Assembly: GCF_051014685.1 (NCBI RefSeq)
Contig: NC_135055.1
Span: 18,092,001-18,156,000, forward strand
Direction: 5' to 3'
DNA length: 64,000 bases
Origin: Ptiloglossa arizonensis
Taxonomy: Eukaryota; Arthropoda; Insecta; Hymenoptera; Colletidae
Notes under the pieces: model-generated
Told to the model about the DNA's origin: nothing
Seen by the model: only the letters and a program-made list of their open reading frames with translations
The model's database searches: none
Shown: positions 38,156 through 48,974 of the stretch, in pieces
Layout: every line of letters starts with the position of its first letter
Position numbering within the stretch: position 1 is the stretch's first letter
Program-made: the position numbers and the translations under genes

Positions 38156-39395
38156 TCACGTAGAAAATAATCACTACGGAGTGTAGAGTCGATACGCGGA
38201 TTAAACGTATAAAAAGAACGAGTGTTGTTCAGCGAACGGAAAATTAATAAATACGCGGAGAGATTATTTAGAAGAATTTTCGCGCGAATAATGGTTCATT
38301 CGAATGGTACTTTTCCTGGACACGCGATCGAAAATTTGCACGAGAATCGATACGCGAATTAAGCGAATGAAAAGAGCGAGTGACGTTCAGCGAACGGAAA
38401 ATTAATAAATAAATGGAGAGATTATTTGGAAGAATTTTCGCGCGAATAATGGTTCATTCGAAAGGTAGTTTTCCTGGACGCGCGATCGAAAATTTGCACG
38501 AGAATCGATACGCGAATTAAGCGAATGAAAAGAGCGAGTGTCGTTCAGCGAACGGAAAATTAATAAATAAATGGAGAGATTATTTGGGAGAATTTTCGCG
38601 CGAATAATGGTTTATTCGAAAGGTAGTTTTCCTGGACACGCGATCGAAAATTTGCACGAGAATCGATACGCGAATTAAGCGAATGAAAAGAGCGAGTGTC
38701 GTTCAGCGAACGGAAAATTAATAAATAAATGGAGAGATTATTTGGAAGAATTTTCGCGCGAATAATGGTTTATTCGAAAGGTAGTTTTCCTGGACACGCG
38801 ATCGAAAATTTGCACGAGAATCGATACGCGAATTAAGCGAATGAAAAGAGCGAGTGTCGTTCAGCGAACGGAAAATTAATAAATAAATGGAGAGATTATT
38901 TGGAAGAATTTTCGCGCGAATAATGGTTTATTCGAAAGGTAGTTTTCCTGGACGCACGATCGAAAATTTGCACGAGAATCGATACGCGAATTAAGCGAAT
39001 GAAAAGAGCGAGTGTCGTTCAGCGAACGGAAAATTAATAAATAAATGGAGAGATTATTTGGAAGAATTTTCGCGCGAATAATGGTTTATTCGAAAGGTAG
39101 TTTTCCTGGACGCACGATCGAAAATTTGCACGAGAATCGATACGGGAATTAAGCGAATGAAAAGAGCGAATATTGGTCAGCGAACGGAAAATTAATAAAT
39201 ACGTTCAGAGATTATTTAGAAGAATTTTCGCATGGTGTGAATAATGTTTTACGTGGAAGGTAGTATTCCTGGACACACGATCAAAAATTTGCACGAGAAT
39301 CGATACGGGAATTAAGCGAATGAAAAGAGCGAGTGTCGTTCAGCGAACGGATAATTAATAAACACGCGCAGAGATTATTCAGAATAGTCGGCTAG
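38156..39395. repeat. 158-bp satellite, about eight copies
   Basis: Units contain GAGAATCGATACGCGAATTA, AGCGAATGAAAAGAGCGAGT, GTTCAGCGAACGGAAAATTA, GGAGAGATTATTTGGAAGAA, TTTTCGCGCGAATAATGG and TTTTCCTGGACACGCGATCG. ATCGATACG starts at 38345, 38503, 38661, 38819, 38977 and 39135 give an exact 158-bp step. The last step is 164 bp because of a small insertion (GCATGGTGTGAATAATG), and the first copy (from about 38187) is diverged. Inner copies are almost identical, so the array has been homogenised recently. TTCAGCGAAC and TTTTCGCGCGAA are short internal palindromic words. Non-coding. Confidence 0.95.
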
Positions 39396-39585
39396 ACGCG
39401 CGATAAAAAATGTTGTATTGTTGAAAGACGGAGACCGATTTGATTAAACCGTAGACGCGTTCGATAAAGTGTAAGAATCTGATAAAATACAGCGAGCAGC
39501 GTCTAAATTCGCACGAACAAATAGAACACGCGGAAGAAACAGGAAAAGCTTCGTATAAACACCTGAAGTGTACGAGATAACAGCC

Positions 39586-39736
39586 AGTGATAATTGACTG
39601 GCAAAACAATGGAGCGAAAACAATTCCCCCAGACTTTCCCGCGATTAATACTAATCTCTTGGTGATAATTGACTGGCAAAACAATAGAGAGAAAACAATT
39701 CCCCCAGACTTTCCCGCGATTAATACACTAATCTCC
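39586..39736 (+). repeat. 75-bp tandem duplication
   Basis: GTGATAATTGACTGGCAAAA begins at 39587 and 39662. Both copies continue ACAATTCCCCCAGACTTTCC and CGCGATTAATAC. They are almost identical, so the duplication is recent. The 114-codon plus-strand frame through it just repeats a 25-residue block, with no known domain. Confidence 0.9.
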
Positions 39737-42700
39737 GACATCGCGGAATTCCGAAATTACGAATTATTAAACGAGAACGGTATCCACGGTAGCAAGTCGA
39801 AGTATTTGCGCAAATTATATTCAAATCTTGAGGAACAATTTTACACTCGTTCCAAATCACACGACCGATGTCACTGCACGATAGACACTGTTCTCTCGAG
39901 GTTAAAGTTTATTATTACGCGCGTTAATTAACGTTAGAATTTAAAGACGAATTACGCTCGGTGGATTGTACACAAGTTTACGGGACGTGTTTTATTAGAT
40001 ACTCAAGGTGATCTGATTTTTTAATAATAAGCTTATCCATTCGCGTTTAAAATTCAAGTCAAGGAAACGTACAAACGAGATAACTAAGAATTCAGTAACA
40101 CGTGTTGGAAAAACATTGAACGTAAATTTCACATTTTGCGAGTTTTTCATATTATTATCGATTGTGTACAAAGTAGACTCAAACGTGGCGTACGGTATCA
40201 CGAACGCAACAAATTTGTTCTTCGTTACTTCTTTTTTTTCTTAAGAAAGGAACGATATTTATCACGAACGAGAGTATCAAAGACACGAGTTGTGCTTTTA
40301 GCGCGGGCAAGATAAGTGCACGTTACAATTTTTTTACAAGAAACGACTGCCATAGGTCGAGACGTGGCTCTGATCGTTCGATGAAGGAATGTCTATTCGA
40401 CGAAGGAAACTTTACGAAACGACGAGTGAACTCGTCGCGAAACATTGGTAAAAATCGAATCGATATCTTTTTCTTTACCTTCACCAACGAATCCTCTGGT
40501 TCGCGTCTCGTCTTTAATTGTATTATTCAATTAGCGTCGGAAATAAATTACGACACATCGTATTCTCATTTTACAACGTGGAAGACGAGTTAACTCGTCT
40601 CCGTTCGGTTTTAATTGCACCAGCAGAAGGCGTTTCTCGTCGAGAAATGACCCACTTAACCCTCTGAAAAAACATCGACTATCAGTGTCGATATCTTCGT
40701 AACGCTTCGACTTCCGTTCGGTTAATTAAAACCACCTGTTTATTTTTTCGTTCGATCAATCGAACTTAAAATCGCATTAGATTATGATAATAAGATGAAA
40801 TACTCTACGAATAAATAAATATTGCGTATTTACGAATACACAGGATACTCGACAGGTTTCCCTGCAAATTTTACCAGCGGAGCGTGTTCTACAACTAAAA
40901 GTAAGAGAAAAAATCTTGGAACGTATCACCGTTAATAGTTGTAAGAAAAATACGCAATCAAAGAGATCGCTATATTTATATTTTCATTAAAAAAAAAAAA
41001 GAGAAAAAAATCGTTTATTCAAATCAACGAAGAATCCAAGTATAGACCGGTAAACACTTCCATTCCCAAATTATTTAAAAGGTGCACGAAAAATATTCCC
41101 ATTTTTCTGCACAATAGACGATAAATAATCGAACGGTGGAAATATGTCGACACTTTGACCATATTTATGGACTTTTCCCCTACTATAATACGCTTCGACT
41201 CGATCTTCCCGTACGTAAATACAGCTGAAATATTTCAAGAATGTTTTCCTGCCCCGAATTGTTTCTGTATTTAAATGACCAATAATAATACACTTTATTT
41301 TGACCAGAAGTTTCTCAATATGTGCCCAAATACACACCGGTACCGTTTATACGCAATTAAGAGGAATCAATATCGATTTGTATAAAGTATATATACACAG
41401 GTGGGCAGTGAGACTTTATTTCATATTTCTATATATATATACGAAGATACGGGAAATGAAAGGGTTAACGAATTTCTCACTTATTGGTTTTTTCTTCTTT
41501 TTTCTCTCAAGAGTCTTTACAATTTGTCCAGCAAGGACATTCGGTAAATTGTAGTATGGGGTTTGGTTAATTAACGCGTAAAAGTTATCCCTGTGGTTAA
41601 CATCTGTTGAAGCCTGATGTTAGGATAGAAGATCCTTTAAACGTTTCCTATGCAGTCTGCGAGATACAGTAATTTTGTATAGATTTTTCGCTAAGTCATT
41701 GGGATGACTGTCTATTCTTTTTTTACAGCTGTCGCAACGACTAGTGATTTCGTTAGAAACAGTTTTAACTTCGAGGTCCTTCCGAATATCGTTTCGAACG
41801 TACCACGAAGCATTGGTCACTGTTCTGAGAATTATGGATCGTAATCGCACAATTTTAACAATGTGGTCGACTTATCGGTAGCACACCTCGAACGAATTAA
41901 TCGCGATACCAGTTCTACCGATTCTTCGTAGCGTTAAGGGCGCAGTGTAGAACTGTAGCCCTTTGAATTTTTATTCCCACGTTATTCCTTGCTAACCGAA
42001 CAGCCAGCTCCGAATGTTCGAGAGTGGAAACGCCGGTGGAAAAATAAAAACACGACGGGGAAGAGCGTGGAGCGTTGCATCACAGCGTTCGTCGTTGTTT
42101 CCTATAATTGACTTTTTCCGCAACGCTGGCCCGGTTAGTTCGAAACCCATTTGTTTTCACAAGCTTTAACGACCACCGTCGGGATGAACCCTTTGCAAGA
42201 ACGACCATCGCCACGACGAACTTTCCAACGGGGTGTGCGTCACGATTCACGGCTCCAAATACGGTAATTCCCGTTTTTAAGTAACAAAATTCGAAACGTG
42301 TTCGAAGAATGGACATCTCGCGATCGATTCGAATTCTCCTTGACAATGATTCTTTCGGTTGGATCAGAAATTAATCAAATCGTCGCTCTTTGTATTCCCC
42401 GTGAAACGAATTCTAAAATTGTGAAACGTTCTGTCGGGAAAACAGAGTTTCTTCAATTAATGAACGATTTGAGATAGCACTGATAATCACTTTTCTATCT
42501 CAAAGTAAAATAAATAACAACGAAACGCTTTATATTCGACGAGAAACGAACTTTGTATCGATTGAATGGAATTCGATGGAACAGAAATTCCATGATCGAC
42601 TATCGATTGTTACAGATTCATGAAATTTGATTACGTTTCTGGATGAGAAATTCTTTCGATGTTTTACAGAACAGAACAAATTTTACATCAATGTTTCTAA

Positions 42701-43600
42701 TAAATAACTGTTTTAAAACATCGTTCATTTGTAAAACAGTCCGGTAACTTTTCTACCTCGAAACTCTATCAAAATTCGCTTCTATAGATTAATTAATGAT
42801 TTATAATGCATAAATTATGTGCATATTGTAACGGTAACGTTTATAAAATGCGTAAATATTAATAACAATACGAATCGGAATAAAATTTCATCGAAATCTA
42901 TCAACATTTGCCAATTTCGTTATATCTTGCTATCTACTTGTTGTAATTATTAACAACAATCATCGAACAATAATTGAAATAATTATTAACACTATCTATT
43001 GCGTAAATAATGGATTGTGAATGTCGTTTTACTGCCAAAATCATTTTTCACGAAATAATTTTTGAATCAAATCGAAAACAAATGGTAACCATAAACCTGT
43101 GACCTCGTGTCTCTTTGAGAGTATAAGTATCCCTTCCTTAATCGAAATTTCACAGATGCCTCGGAGCCTTCGAGGTGGACGGATCTCCGATGGACATGTT
43201 TGCTGACCGAGGTTGGACCCTCCCACCCCTCTTGGACCACCGCTGACCAATGGTTGGACGTGGTCAATACACCCGATACTAATTTCTCCCTGTTTACTAA
43301 TTTAATTTTTTTTTTATTTCTTCGTTTATTGTCTCTGTTTCACATATTTCTTGTTTTCATATTGTACCTTGAATTTTTGTGTCTGTTTAGATAGGTATAA
43401 CATCGAATAAAACTAATTTATATTAAAATATTTCACTTCTTTGTTTATTTCTTTGTTTCGTCTAACCCTGTTTCGTGTTTATCAATTCGACTTCCTCAGC
43501 TAGATATTTCTCTGAACGAAGAGGATTCAAAGTACAACTACTTCGTTGCTCATCGCACCCGCCGAGGGATCTTTAGTTTTAAGGTTAAACTAAGTTAGTT
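39737..43600. other. Unique sequence, no gene recognised
   Basis: AT-rich DNA. TTAACCCTCTGA at 40656 resembles a TTAA-type element end but has no partner. A short GC-rich part at 43.1-43.27 kb has CCTCGGAGCCTTCGAGG (a foldback) and TTGGACC/TTGGACG repeats. I recognise no gene. At 43570-43606 TTAGTTTTAAG is directly repeated around GTTAAACTAAG. Confidence 0.4.
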
Positions 43601-43687
43601 TTAAGACCATCATGTACGAATATATGTGATCTGCCAAACAATTATTCAATCTTTAGCTTATTTTTGCTCGCTTCCTCGTTTCCCAGT

Positions 43688-43724
43688 CCGGTCACCACTG
43701 CTTGTTGCATAAGCAAGTGACCGG
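43688..43724. other. Hairpin 1 of the 44-kb cluster
   Basis: CCGGTCAC (43688-43695) pairs perfectly with GTGACCGG (43717-43724). Inside, GCTT pairs with AAGC around GTTGCAT. About 12 base pairs in 37 bases. Confidence 0.7.
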
Positions 43725-43768
43725 CCGTGTAGGTGGTCCGAACGGTCAGTTGCTGTCTCTCCTGGTGC

Positions 43769-43798
43769 GTTCGCTTTGAGAGAGAAGATGCTGCGAAC
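43769..43798. other. Weak hairpin in the 44-kb cluster
   Basis: GTTCGC (43769-43774) pairs with GCGAAC (43793-43798) across an 18-base loop. Weaker than its neighbours. Confidence 0.35.
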
Positions 43799-43873
43799 AC
43801 AGGGGCAGGTATTTTTGCCGGTCCCTGCGGAAGCCCTTGTTCCATAAGACCCTCTCTTTGTCAACCTTCGTGA

Positions 43874-43903
43874 GTCAGGTCCACGCTCTGCGTGGCTCCT
43901 GAC
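43874..43903. other. Hairpin 2 of the 44-kb cluster
   Basis: GTCAGG and CCACGC (43874-43886) pair with GCGTGG and CCTGAC (43890-43903). This gives twelve base pairs with a one-by-two internal loop and a TCT end loop. Confidence 0.75.
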
Positions 43904-43924
43904 GCGGAGTTGGGAGAAACGGGG

Positions 43925-43942
43925 CACTCCTCTAGAGGAGTG
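43925..43942. other. Perfect 18-bp palindrome
   Basis: CACTCCTCTAGAGGAGTG reads the same on both strands. It lies 21 bases after hairpin 2. A dimeric binding site or a short cruciform are both possible. No factor is recognised. Confidence 0.8.
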
Positions 43943-44080
43943 GAAGGCGTCGCGCATTTCCTCGAGAATCGGGCCCACTAAGGGGAAACGGGACTGACCT
44001 AGTAGGATCAACTTCACGGTACGCGTCGCGTCTTTCCCAATTTTGCCTCCTTTTCTACGAAAATGTAATTGTTTGGCAGA

Positions 44081-44133
44081 ACTAAACGCGGAGATCGAAG
44101 GAACTTTGATTCCTTCCATCTCCTCGGTTTAGT
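44081..44133. other. Hairpin 4 (20 bp, covarying pair)
   Basis: Outer stem ACTAAAC/GTTTAGT (7 bp), a two-by-three internal loop, GGAGAT/ATCTCC (6 bp), a C-C mismatch, GAAGGAA/TTCCTTC (7 bp), and a loop CTTTGA. In all 20 base pairs in 53 bases. It is related to the next hairpin. Confidence 0.8.
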
Positions 44134-44155
44134 AACTTCGTTTGTGTTGCGTGTC

Positions 44156-44195
44156 GAGGGAGATCGATGGAACTTTGATTCCATCTATCTCCCTC
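44156..44195. other. Hairpin 5 (16 bp, covarying pair)
   Basis: GAGGGAGAT/ATCTCCCTC (9 bp), a C-T mismatch at the same place as in hairpin 4, GATGGAA/TTCCATC (7 bp), and the same CTTTGA loop. Compared with hairpin 4, the third pair of the inner stem is changed from A-T (44099/44114) to T-A (44168/44183) on both sides, so pairing is kept. The copies are 69 bp apart. Confidence 0.8.
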
Positions 44196-44197
44196 CG

Positions 44198-44233
44198 GGT
44201 CTCCACTCGCAGCAACCTCCACGTGGTGAGACC
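44198..44233. other. Hairpin between 5 and 6
   Basis: GGTCTC (44198-44203) pairs with GAGACC (44228-44233). CAC/GTG can continue the stem past a two-base bulge. Moderate stability. Confidence 0.5.
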
Positions 44234-44240
44234 TGGTAAT

Positions 44241-44282
44241 CGGTATTACTCGCGACGAAGTACCTTCGTAGCGGTAATACCG
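44241..44282. other. Hairpin 6 of the 44-kb cluster
   Basis: CGGTATTAC (44241-44249) pairs with GTAATACCG (44274-44282). The inner stem CGCGACGAAG against CTTCGTAGCG adds nine pairs with one mismatch and one bulge, around a TAC loop. About 18 base pairs in 42 bases. Confidence 0.75.
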
Positions 44283-44311
44283 AGCTAATCGGCTGCGAAC
44301 TTAGAATAGTT

Positions 44312-44480
44312 TCTTAGACGTAAGAAAAATTTTACTTTGAAAATATTTGTAACATGGAAGAATTTATAGACCAAACAGGTCTGGATTAATTAGAGTAGTT
44401 GTCTAAATGTAAGACGAGATTGTACGCTAAATATGTTTGTAAAATGGAAAAACAAATAGACCAAAAGTGTCCGAGTTAAG
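44312..44480 (+). repeat. 89-bp diverged tandem duplication
   Basis: CTTAGACGTAAGA (44313) and TCTAAATGTAAGA (44402) start two copies. Both hold TTTGTAA(C/A)ATGGAA, ATAGACCAAA and a final G(G/A)(A/G)TTAA. It directly follows the hairpin cluster. Confidence 0.65.
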
Positions 44481-46324
44481 AACGATTGTACCGAAATATG
44501 TAAAATCTTTCTCTTTCTTTCCTCCTCTTACTCGATCCTGAATTATGAAACAAACAAGTATATAATAAACTTTTATATACTTCTTCGAGCATATTGCTTT
44601 TAAAATACACAATAAACAAGAGACTTCGAAAAGTAGGAAAAATTTGAACAAACTGCTAGGGTATCTCTAACTTTGAAAATATTTTTACTCCCGCGCACTC
44701 CACGACCTTGCTAAAATATTTCGAGCTATGTTCCAACGTTCTCGACAATGTTTCAAATTCCGTCCGTATCGTGGTACAAAAACGATATAAATTTATTTCG
44801 TAACTTTCCGTAATTATTATTCCAATGTGTACCACTTGAACATTCATCGTTGGTATATTTTCCAATGCCGATGAGATAGAAAGCGTTACGATCTTACACG
44901 AATCTGTAACCTAAATTCGCGATTATTTTTCTCATTACTCCGATATCCAACGTCCGTCTGTGTCGAGGCTGAAAACTCTTACTAGAAAGCGGGCAAACAC
45001 GTCTTTTTTTTATATTTTTTTCTTCTTCAACGGTGGTCGAACCGGTCGGTCGCGAACAATTTCATCGAAATCGATGAGAACGGGATCGTTGTGGATGGAG
45101 CATTACGATACGCGTGATTCAGGGTCGTCGTCCAGCGAACGAGCGTGGGGGAGCTTTCCCGAAGCAAAGATTCTTGGCGACGAGCCATTAACTTCCCGAT
45201 GTGTCAAGTTCTCAATATTAGAAGTTACGCGCTACCACTCGCCCTCGTTGAGAGGCGAGTTCTCTTCGCGGGGTTCGAGTCCCCTCGTGTGCTTGGAACC
45301 GAGCTTGAACGCTGACACGAGCGTGTCGCGACGATTAAATTTTGATAAACGTTCCCCGTTTTAAACCTGTCGCGTAAATTAACCAATTCGGAGATACATA
45401 AGTTCGCGTTCAGTTTCCAAGTTACTCGAAATATCATAGGTAACAACTACGGGCGAGGACACGTATTCGAAACTTCCCAAATGACGAAACGCGACAAACT
45501 TCGTCGTAAAATTCACCGAGACGCGCTGGTCGATGTTAATACGAATTTTTTATTCGTTACGAACGATACGATTAATCCGCGAACGCGTCGAAGATGCCTC
45601 TATCGAGTCGTAAGTCTTCGTATATTGTGCACGCCGCTTGTCTGGTTCCCGCATTTGCGATAATTCCGTTCGGTGAAAAATACAAGAGTTCTCGTCGTGT
45701 TTAAACATTCTTTCCACGCGCGAGACGATCGTCTCGCGCGTTCTCCAGAGTCCCCGAATTATTTTACGTATCGTTCAATGGTAATCGGTCGGCAGTTTAT
45801 TTGGTAAACCTCGTTCAATGGCAATTTCTCGACGTCTGTGTTCGTCTATGACTCGGTTTAAGTGCCGCCGTAAACTTTGTCGATATTCGCAATTGTGCAA
45901 GAAAGATATATTCTTGGAAACAGGAAGAATCGTCGCGAGCCGTACGGTTTCTTTTAAAATTATTAATGAACGTGCTGCAAAGTCCAACACCGTTCGATTT
46001 ATCGACTTTAACGCCTCGTCTTTCTCGTTCGAGGCGCTGTCCACTCCTCGAGACGCGATTACTCGCCCCGAGATACAGTCGTGGAGATTCTGTTCCTGGT
46101 ATTTACAGCCAGGCACCGACCGTTGCTGCGATTTTCTTCATTTTTTCGTCTATCTTAATAGCTTCATTACCATCGGGGTTTATGGAACCGTCTGTAATAT
46201 ATTTCTACGAACGATCGCGTGCAATTTCGATGCACTCTATCTATAATTGCCGCAGCCTTAAAGATTGCGCGCTAAAATATGCCCCGTTTAATAACAAACA
46301 ACTACATAAATTCTTCAATTACGT
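44481..46324. other. Unique sequence, no gene recognised
   Basis: AT-rich to 44.9 kb and CpG-rich at 45.0-46.2 kb. Overlapping opposite-strand frames of 113-142 codons near 45.8-46.2 kb have no recognised domain, and the minus-strand one lacks an ATG. A tRNA-like T arm at 45270-45284 is discussed under rejected items. Confidence 0.4.
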
Positions 46325-46917
46325 TATCCTAATTTCCGTGTTATGTACAATGCGATAAGTCTCTATTGTAATATATCGCGTTTTCACGTACTTGAATCTG
46401 TACATTTTCTCTTCATATATATTGATAAAAATATATATACTATCTAAAATTCAAAAATAATCATCGATGAGAATTTTTCGCACAATTAATGAGAGATCGA
46501 TCGTTGAAATTTCATTGGAAATTCGTTCACGTTCTTTCGAAGAGGAAGGAGTATCCTATTATTTAATTTCCGTGTTATGTACAATACGATAAGTCTCTAT
46601 TGTAATATATCGCGTTTGCACGTACTTGAATCTGTACATTTTCTCTTCATATATAGTATATTGATAAAAATATATATACTATCTAAAATTCAAAATTCTC
46701 ATCATCGATGAGAATTTTTCACACAATTAATGAGAAATCGATATATCAATATATAGTATATTGATAAAAATATATATACTATCTAAAATTCAAAATTCTC
46801 ATCATCGATGAGAATTTTTCACACAATTAATGAGAAATCGATCGTTGAAATTTCACGTTGAAATTTCATTGGAAATTCGTTGACGTTCTTTCGAAGAGGA
46901 AGGAGTATCCTATTTCG
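46325..46917. repeat. 234-bp duplication with nested 100-bp duplication
   Basis: AATTTCCGTGTTATGTACAA starts at 46331 and 46565 (234-bp step). Both copies end GAAGAGGAAGGAGTATCCTA. The second copy contains an internal 100-bp tandem duplication starting ATATAGTATATTGATAAAAA at 46651 and 46751, with CATCGATGAGAATTTTTC in each. The event order is therefore visible: large duplication first, inner one later. Confidence 0.9.
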
Positions 46918-47535
46918 AACTGCAACTGCACTCGCAATCGAGTATAGCAACGATCTAGCGTTTCGACGATACGTTTGCGTTGCTAGTAGCACGCAGCCAA
47001 ACAGATTAGTGACGCGTGCAACGATACTATATTGTCGAGATTACATCGTTGCTGCATACGGTGTTACGTCAGTGGTGGGTTTCATCAAAGAGCAAAACTT
47101 GTTCTCGGGCGGCACGTTATCTGGCGATTCTCATCTTCGATCGTGTCCGTAAATAACGATGTTCCGGCCAGGAACGAGAACCTTCGTTCCGCGTTGCACC
47201 GCGAAACGTTCGACCATTACTATTTACACCGGAGCGAGTGCAATTAAATTGGAACGCAACCTCGACGATCTCACCGAACGATCATTTCTACGATTCGTTT
47301 TTAAATTTAACATTTCAGTGCAGTTGCACTGTTTCGCGTCGGAAAAATTGAATCTTTCGTACCTTTCCCTCGTTAACGCGAAACGATCGTTTTAAAATGA
47401 TCGAAAAGTCAAAATGGATCCAAACAGTAGACGATTTGAATGTAGGCTCTTGTTATATAGTTCAGAGAGTGTGTTTTTAACGTGTGTATGAAATGTGAAA
47501 AAATTCCTAAAAATTACTCTTTTCACTCTTGTTCA
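46918..47535. other. Unique sequence, no gene recognised
   Basis: CpG-containing DNA with frames of 71-90 codons and no recognised domain or structured feature. Confidence 0.35.
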
Positions 47536-48125
47536 AGGTGGTGTCTCTAAAATTAATTCAAAGAGGGGAAAATCGATTCTAATGTTTCGTAATTGTTGCA
47601 AATATCGCTCAAAGTATCTACTCTTTGCATAATCCATAGATTCGCAAATAATTCCCAAAAGCTACTCTTTTCTTCTCAAAATTGCTCCAAACGGAGAAAA
47701 ATCGATCCAAACGTTTCGCAATCTTTGCAAATACCTTTCGAAACATATATTTCTATCTATAAAATATTTTTGTTACACTTTCCCTTCTTAGAGTCGCAAA
47801 AAAATTCCTACAGATCAATCTCCTACTATCCCAAGGGTAGTGTTCCAAAATTGCTTCAAATCTGAAAAAAGACCCTCTCCAACGTTCCGTAACTGTCTCA
47901 AATATTAGTCAAAGCTACTTTTAACACACGTGTCAAATATCTCGATAGAATGATCCACGATGACACGTACGTCCACAAACGATCCCCAAAAGCTGTTCTT
48001 TCCTTCCCCAAATTGCTCCAAAACGGAGCAAAATCGATCGTAACGTTTCGCAATCGTGGCAAATACCTCTCGAGACGTGTACTTGTACGTATAAAATATT
48101 TTCGTTACACGTTGCGCAAAAAAAA
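47536..48125. repeat. About 332-bp diverged repeat
   Basis: CCCAAAAGCTACTCTTTTCT (about 47653) and CCCAAAAGCTGTTCTTTCCT (about 47986) start two long similar segments. Both continue AAATTGCTCCAAA, CGTTTCGCAATC, GCAAATACCT and TATAAAATATTTT. Shorter related blocks (GTTTCGTAATTGTTGCAAAT, GTTCCGTAACTGTCTCAAAT) lie between and before. Non-coding, moderately old. Confidence 0.75.
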
Positions 48126-48179
48126 CTTCCCAGAAACGAGTCTCCACCGATCTCCAAGGCGAGGTGGCTCGTTACTTCT

Positions 48180-48926
48180 TAAATGTATCATTTGCCTCGA
48201 AGTAGGAGGGGGGAGAGATCGAGCGTGCCACTTCTCTGTTCTCCGATCGGGGATACGTGGATCTCGGCACGTTCGTGAGGAACGAGTAACGACGACGATG
48301 ACATCAATCGCACCACGATGACTTTATGACGACAAATAAGAACGAACCCACTCGCTGAGTGACTGACGTTTACCGATCAAGGTCTCTCCGATTCGATCGC
48401 GTACTTTCGTTACTCGCGTCGAACGATCGCGATTTCTCGGAATCGGGCACGAAACGATCGTTCGTTGCTCGTCGTCGCGGGTTACACAACTCTGTGTAAC
48501 TTCTTCGCGCGAAAAAAAAAAGAAGAAAGAAAAGAAATCCGTCGCGATCACGGAGACGATCCACGGTCGATCGTCGATGCAGCGTGGTGAACAAGAATCG
48601 AAATAATTTCGCGTTATCGGTCCGTGATCGCGATCGAGGCGCGATCAGAGTCGCATAGTGCACGCGGTGAGCACGGTTCCGTGCGTACGTCGAAAAGCTC
48701 GGCGATTAACCCAGAAAACCCGATGATCGTGCATCGACCCGCGCATGGACTCTTCGTGAAAGACAGAGAAAGAACGAAGAACCATCGGCCGAGAAGGAAG
48801 GGGAAGCAGCTCGTTTCTAAGAATCTCACCGTGCTAGCAAGCATCCCTTGGAAACGCGCCAGCATCGCCGTACCGCAAATACAGCCGGTTAATGCTGGCT
48901 TCACACCGAATCTCTACGTTTCTAAG
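48180..48926 (+). other. CpG-rich stretch ending at a splice-donor match
   Basis: High CpG content from 48.2 kb ends abruptly at TTTCTAAG|GTGAGAAA (GT at 48927-48928), a near-consensus donor. After it composition turns AT-rich and a satellite begins. A plus-strand frame runs from 48624 into the donor, but its product (basic, no domain) is not recognised. This could be a first exon with promoter or chance. Opposite-strand frames are equally long. Confidence 0.25.
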
Positions 48927-48974
48927 GTGAGAAATTACTTTTTCTACGATACCGAATTTCGATATTCATTTACG

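Larger units (their letters stand above)
43631..44079. other. 14-bp inverted repeat enclosing GC-rich block
   Basis: CTGCCAAACAATTA at 43631-43644 is exactly complementary to TAATTGTTTGGCAG at 44066-44079. The enclosed 420 bp is distinctly GC-richer than the flanks and contains several hairpins. This may mark a short mobile element or a large foldback. I could not identify target duplications. Confidence 0.5.

Noticed and set aside
45238..45284. tRNA-like segment: hairpin CTCGCC/GGCGAG followed by GGGG-TTCGAGT-CCCC
   Set aside because: A T-arm-like stem-loop and a hairpin are present, but there is no D arm, no acceptor stem and no plausible anticodon arrangement.
45775..46116. 113-codon minus-strand frame that looks protein-like
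   Set aside because: It begins with GTG and has no ATG near its start. An equally long plus-strand frame overlaps, and no domain is recognised.
47582..48060. TTTCGTAA / TTTCGCAA words considered as further copies of the 16-kb motif
   Set aside because: The flanking TACA and GTGG are missing and the context matches the local 332-bp repeat instead.
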